From NCBI GenBank assembly GCA_026398545.1, contig JAPLSR010000294.1, positions 1 through 13,711 on the forward strand: a DNA stretch of 13,711 nt. Direction: 5' to 3'. The first letter of the stretch is position 1. Each line of letters opens with the position of its first letter. Of the stretch, positions 13,346-13,711 are shown one piece after another. The translations under genes were made by a program, and so were the position numbers. Under the pieces are notes generated by a model that was not told where the DNA came from, ran no database searches, and saw only the letters and a list, made by a program, of their open reading frames with translations. This DNA is from Candidatus Sumerlaeota bacterium (GTDB taxonomy: Bacteria > Sumerlaeota > Sumerlaeia > MWCT01).

Positions 13346-13711
13346 ATGTCAAAAGCATGTGTTCTCAGGGGGATGAGTTGGACGGCAAGGGCTCTCATAA
13401 TCCTTCCCATCATCTTCATGAATTTTTACGTGGCGAATATTGCCAGTGGGATGGAGGACATTTATAAAGAGCGGGATGAAACTCTGGCAAAAATCCAGAA
13501 GATGGAAGGGCAACTTGGTTTTACAACAGATTCCCGCACGGCGGAGCGGCTCCATCTTGGCATAGCGGAACTCAGTTTCAATAGACCGATATATGATGCG
13601 TCAAAAGCCCTTGACCACCTTCAACATGTGGGCAAATTCGCAACCGATACGGCTCATCTCTGTAACCTTCTATGGCGTGCCGCCTTTAATCTTCAGGGGA
13701 GTGGTTTTTAC
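13346..13711 (+). CDS. Partial membrane-anchored protein, function unknown
   Basis: The first 122 residues of a gene that runs off the window with no stop. After a basic start (MSKACVLRGMSWTAR) comes one hydrophobic segment (about residues 16-34), then a helical, coiled-coil-like stretch (EDIYKERDETLAKIQKMEGQ, about 37-56). An alpha-helical region follows from about 64 (TAERLHLGIAELSF and onward) that could be the start of a tetratricopeptide-type solenoid. I recognise no family. AGGGGGT (13333-13339) is a good ribosome site seven bases from ATG 13346; an in-frame ATG at 13313 is a weaker alternative. It is probably an inner-membrane protein with most of its mass on one side. Confidence 0.65.
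   Translation, partial: MSKACVLRGMSWTARALIILPIIFMNFYVANIASGMEDIYKERDETLAKIQKMEGQLGFTTDSRTAERLHLGIAELSFNRPIYDASKALDHLQHVGKFATDTAHLCNLLWRAAFNLQGSGFY

Overview
The window reads as a piece of chromosome from an uncultured, free-living bacterium of roughly 50% GC in its housekeeping genes, with AT-richer accessory stretches. It carries single core genes (hisF, aroA, a type I-beta DAHP synthase gene, eno, xseB, a class II aldolase) separated by orphan genes and by intergenic regions full of short repeats. A 28-residue bS22 (AURKAIP1/COX24-type) ribosomal mini-protein fits several phyla, including Bacteroidota, Actinobacteria and Planctomycetes, so the phylum cannot be fixed from the sequence alone. 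TAG, TGA and TAA all end genes here, so the standard bacterial code is in use.

Region 1 (1-4258): a membrane-anchored diguanylate cyclase on the plus strand ends at an intrinsic terminator and converges with a leftward cluster. That cluster is hisF, then a repeat-containing lipoprotein gene overlapping hisF by ATGA, then a Gfo/Idh/MocA-type oxidoreductase gene. An AT-rich 327-base divergent region follows and holds candidate promoters for both directions.

Region 2 (4259-6730): a secreted beta-propeller-like protein of unknown role, then a class II fructose-bisphosphate-type aldolase. The aldolase has an unusual tail of about 60 residues: four cysteines, a flexible linker and a terminal amphipathic helix, resembling a microcompartment encapsulation peptide. 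A CACAGAG-type inverted repeat follows it.

Region 3 (6731-9474): the bS22 mini-gene, a hairpin terminator, then aroA and the DAHP synthase gene as a tight shikimate-pathway pair. DAHP synthase makes the first committed intermediate, and AroA makes the EPSP that leads to chorismate.

Region 4 (9475-11430): accessory DNA on the minus strand. It holds an orphan multi-pass membrane protein and a DUF6602-like, PD-(D/E)XK-type gene interrupted by one in-frame amber codon, with repeat-rich flanks.

Region 5 (11440-13711): xseB and eno on the minus strand, ending at a strong terminator. A divergent promoter region with a TTGACA/TGTCAA palindrome leads to the start of an unrecognised membrane-anchored protein that runs off the window.

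There is no CRISPR array, transposase, tRNA or rRNA. The observations most worth following up are the aldolase tail, the bS22 gene with the terminator in front of aroA, the amber-interrupted DUF6602 gene, and three families of periodic intergenic repeats within 14 kb.
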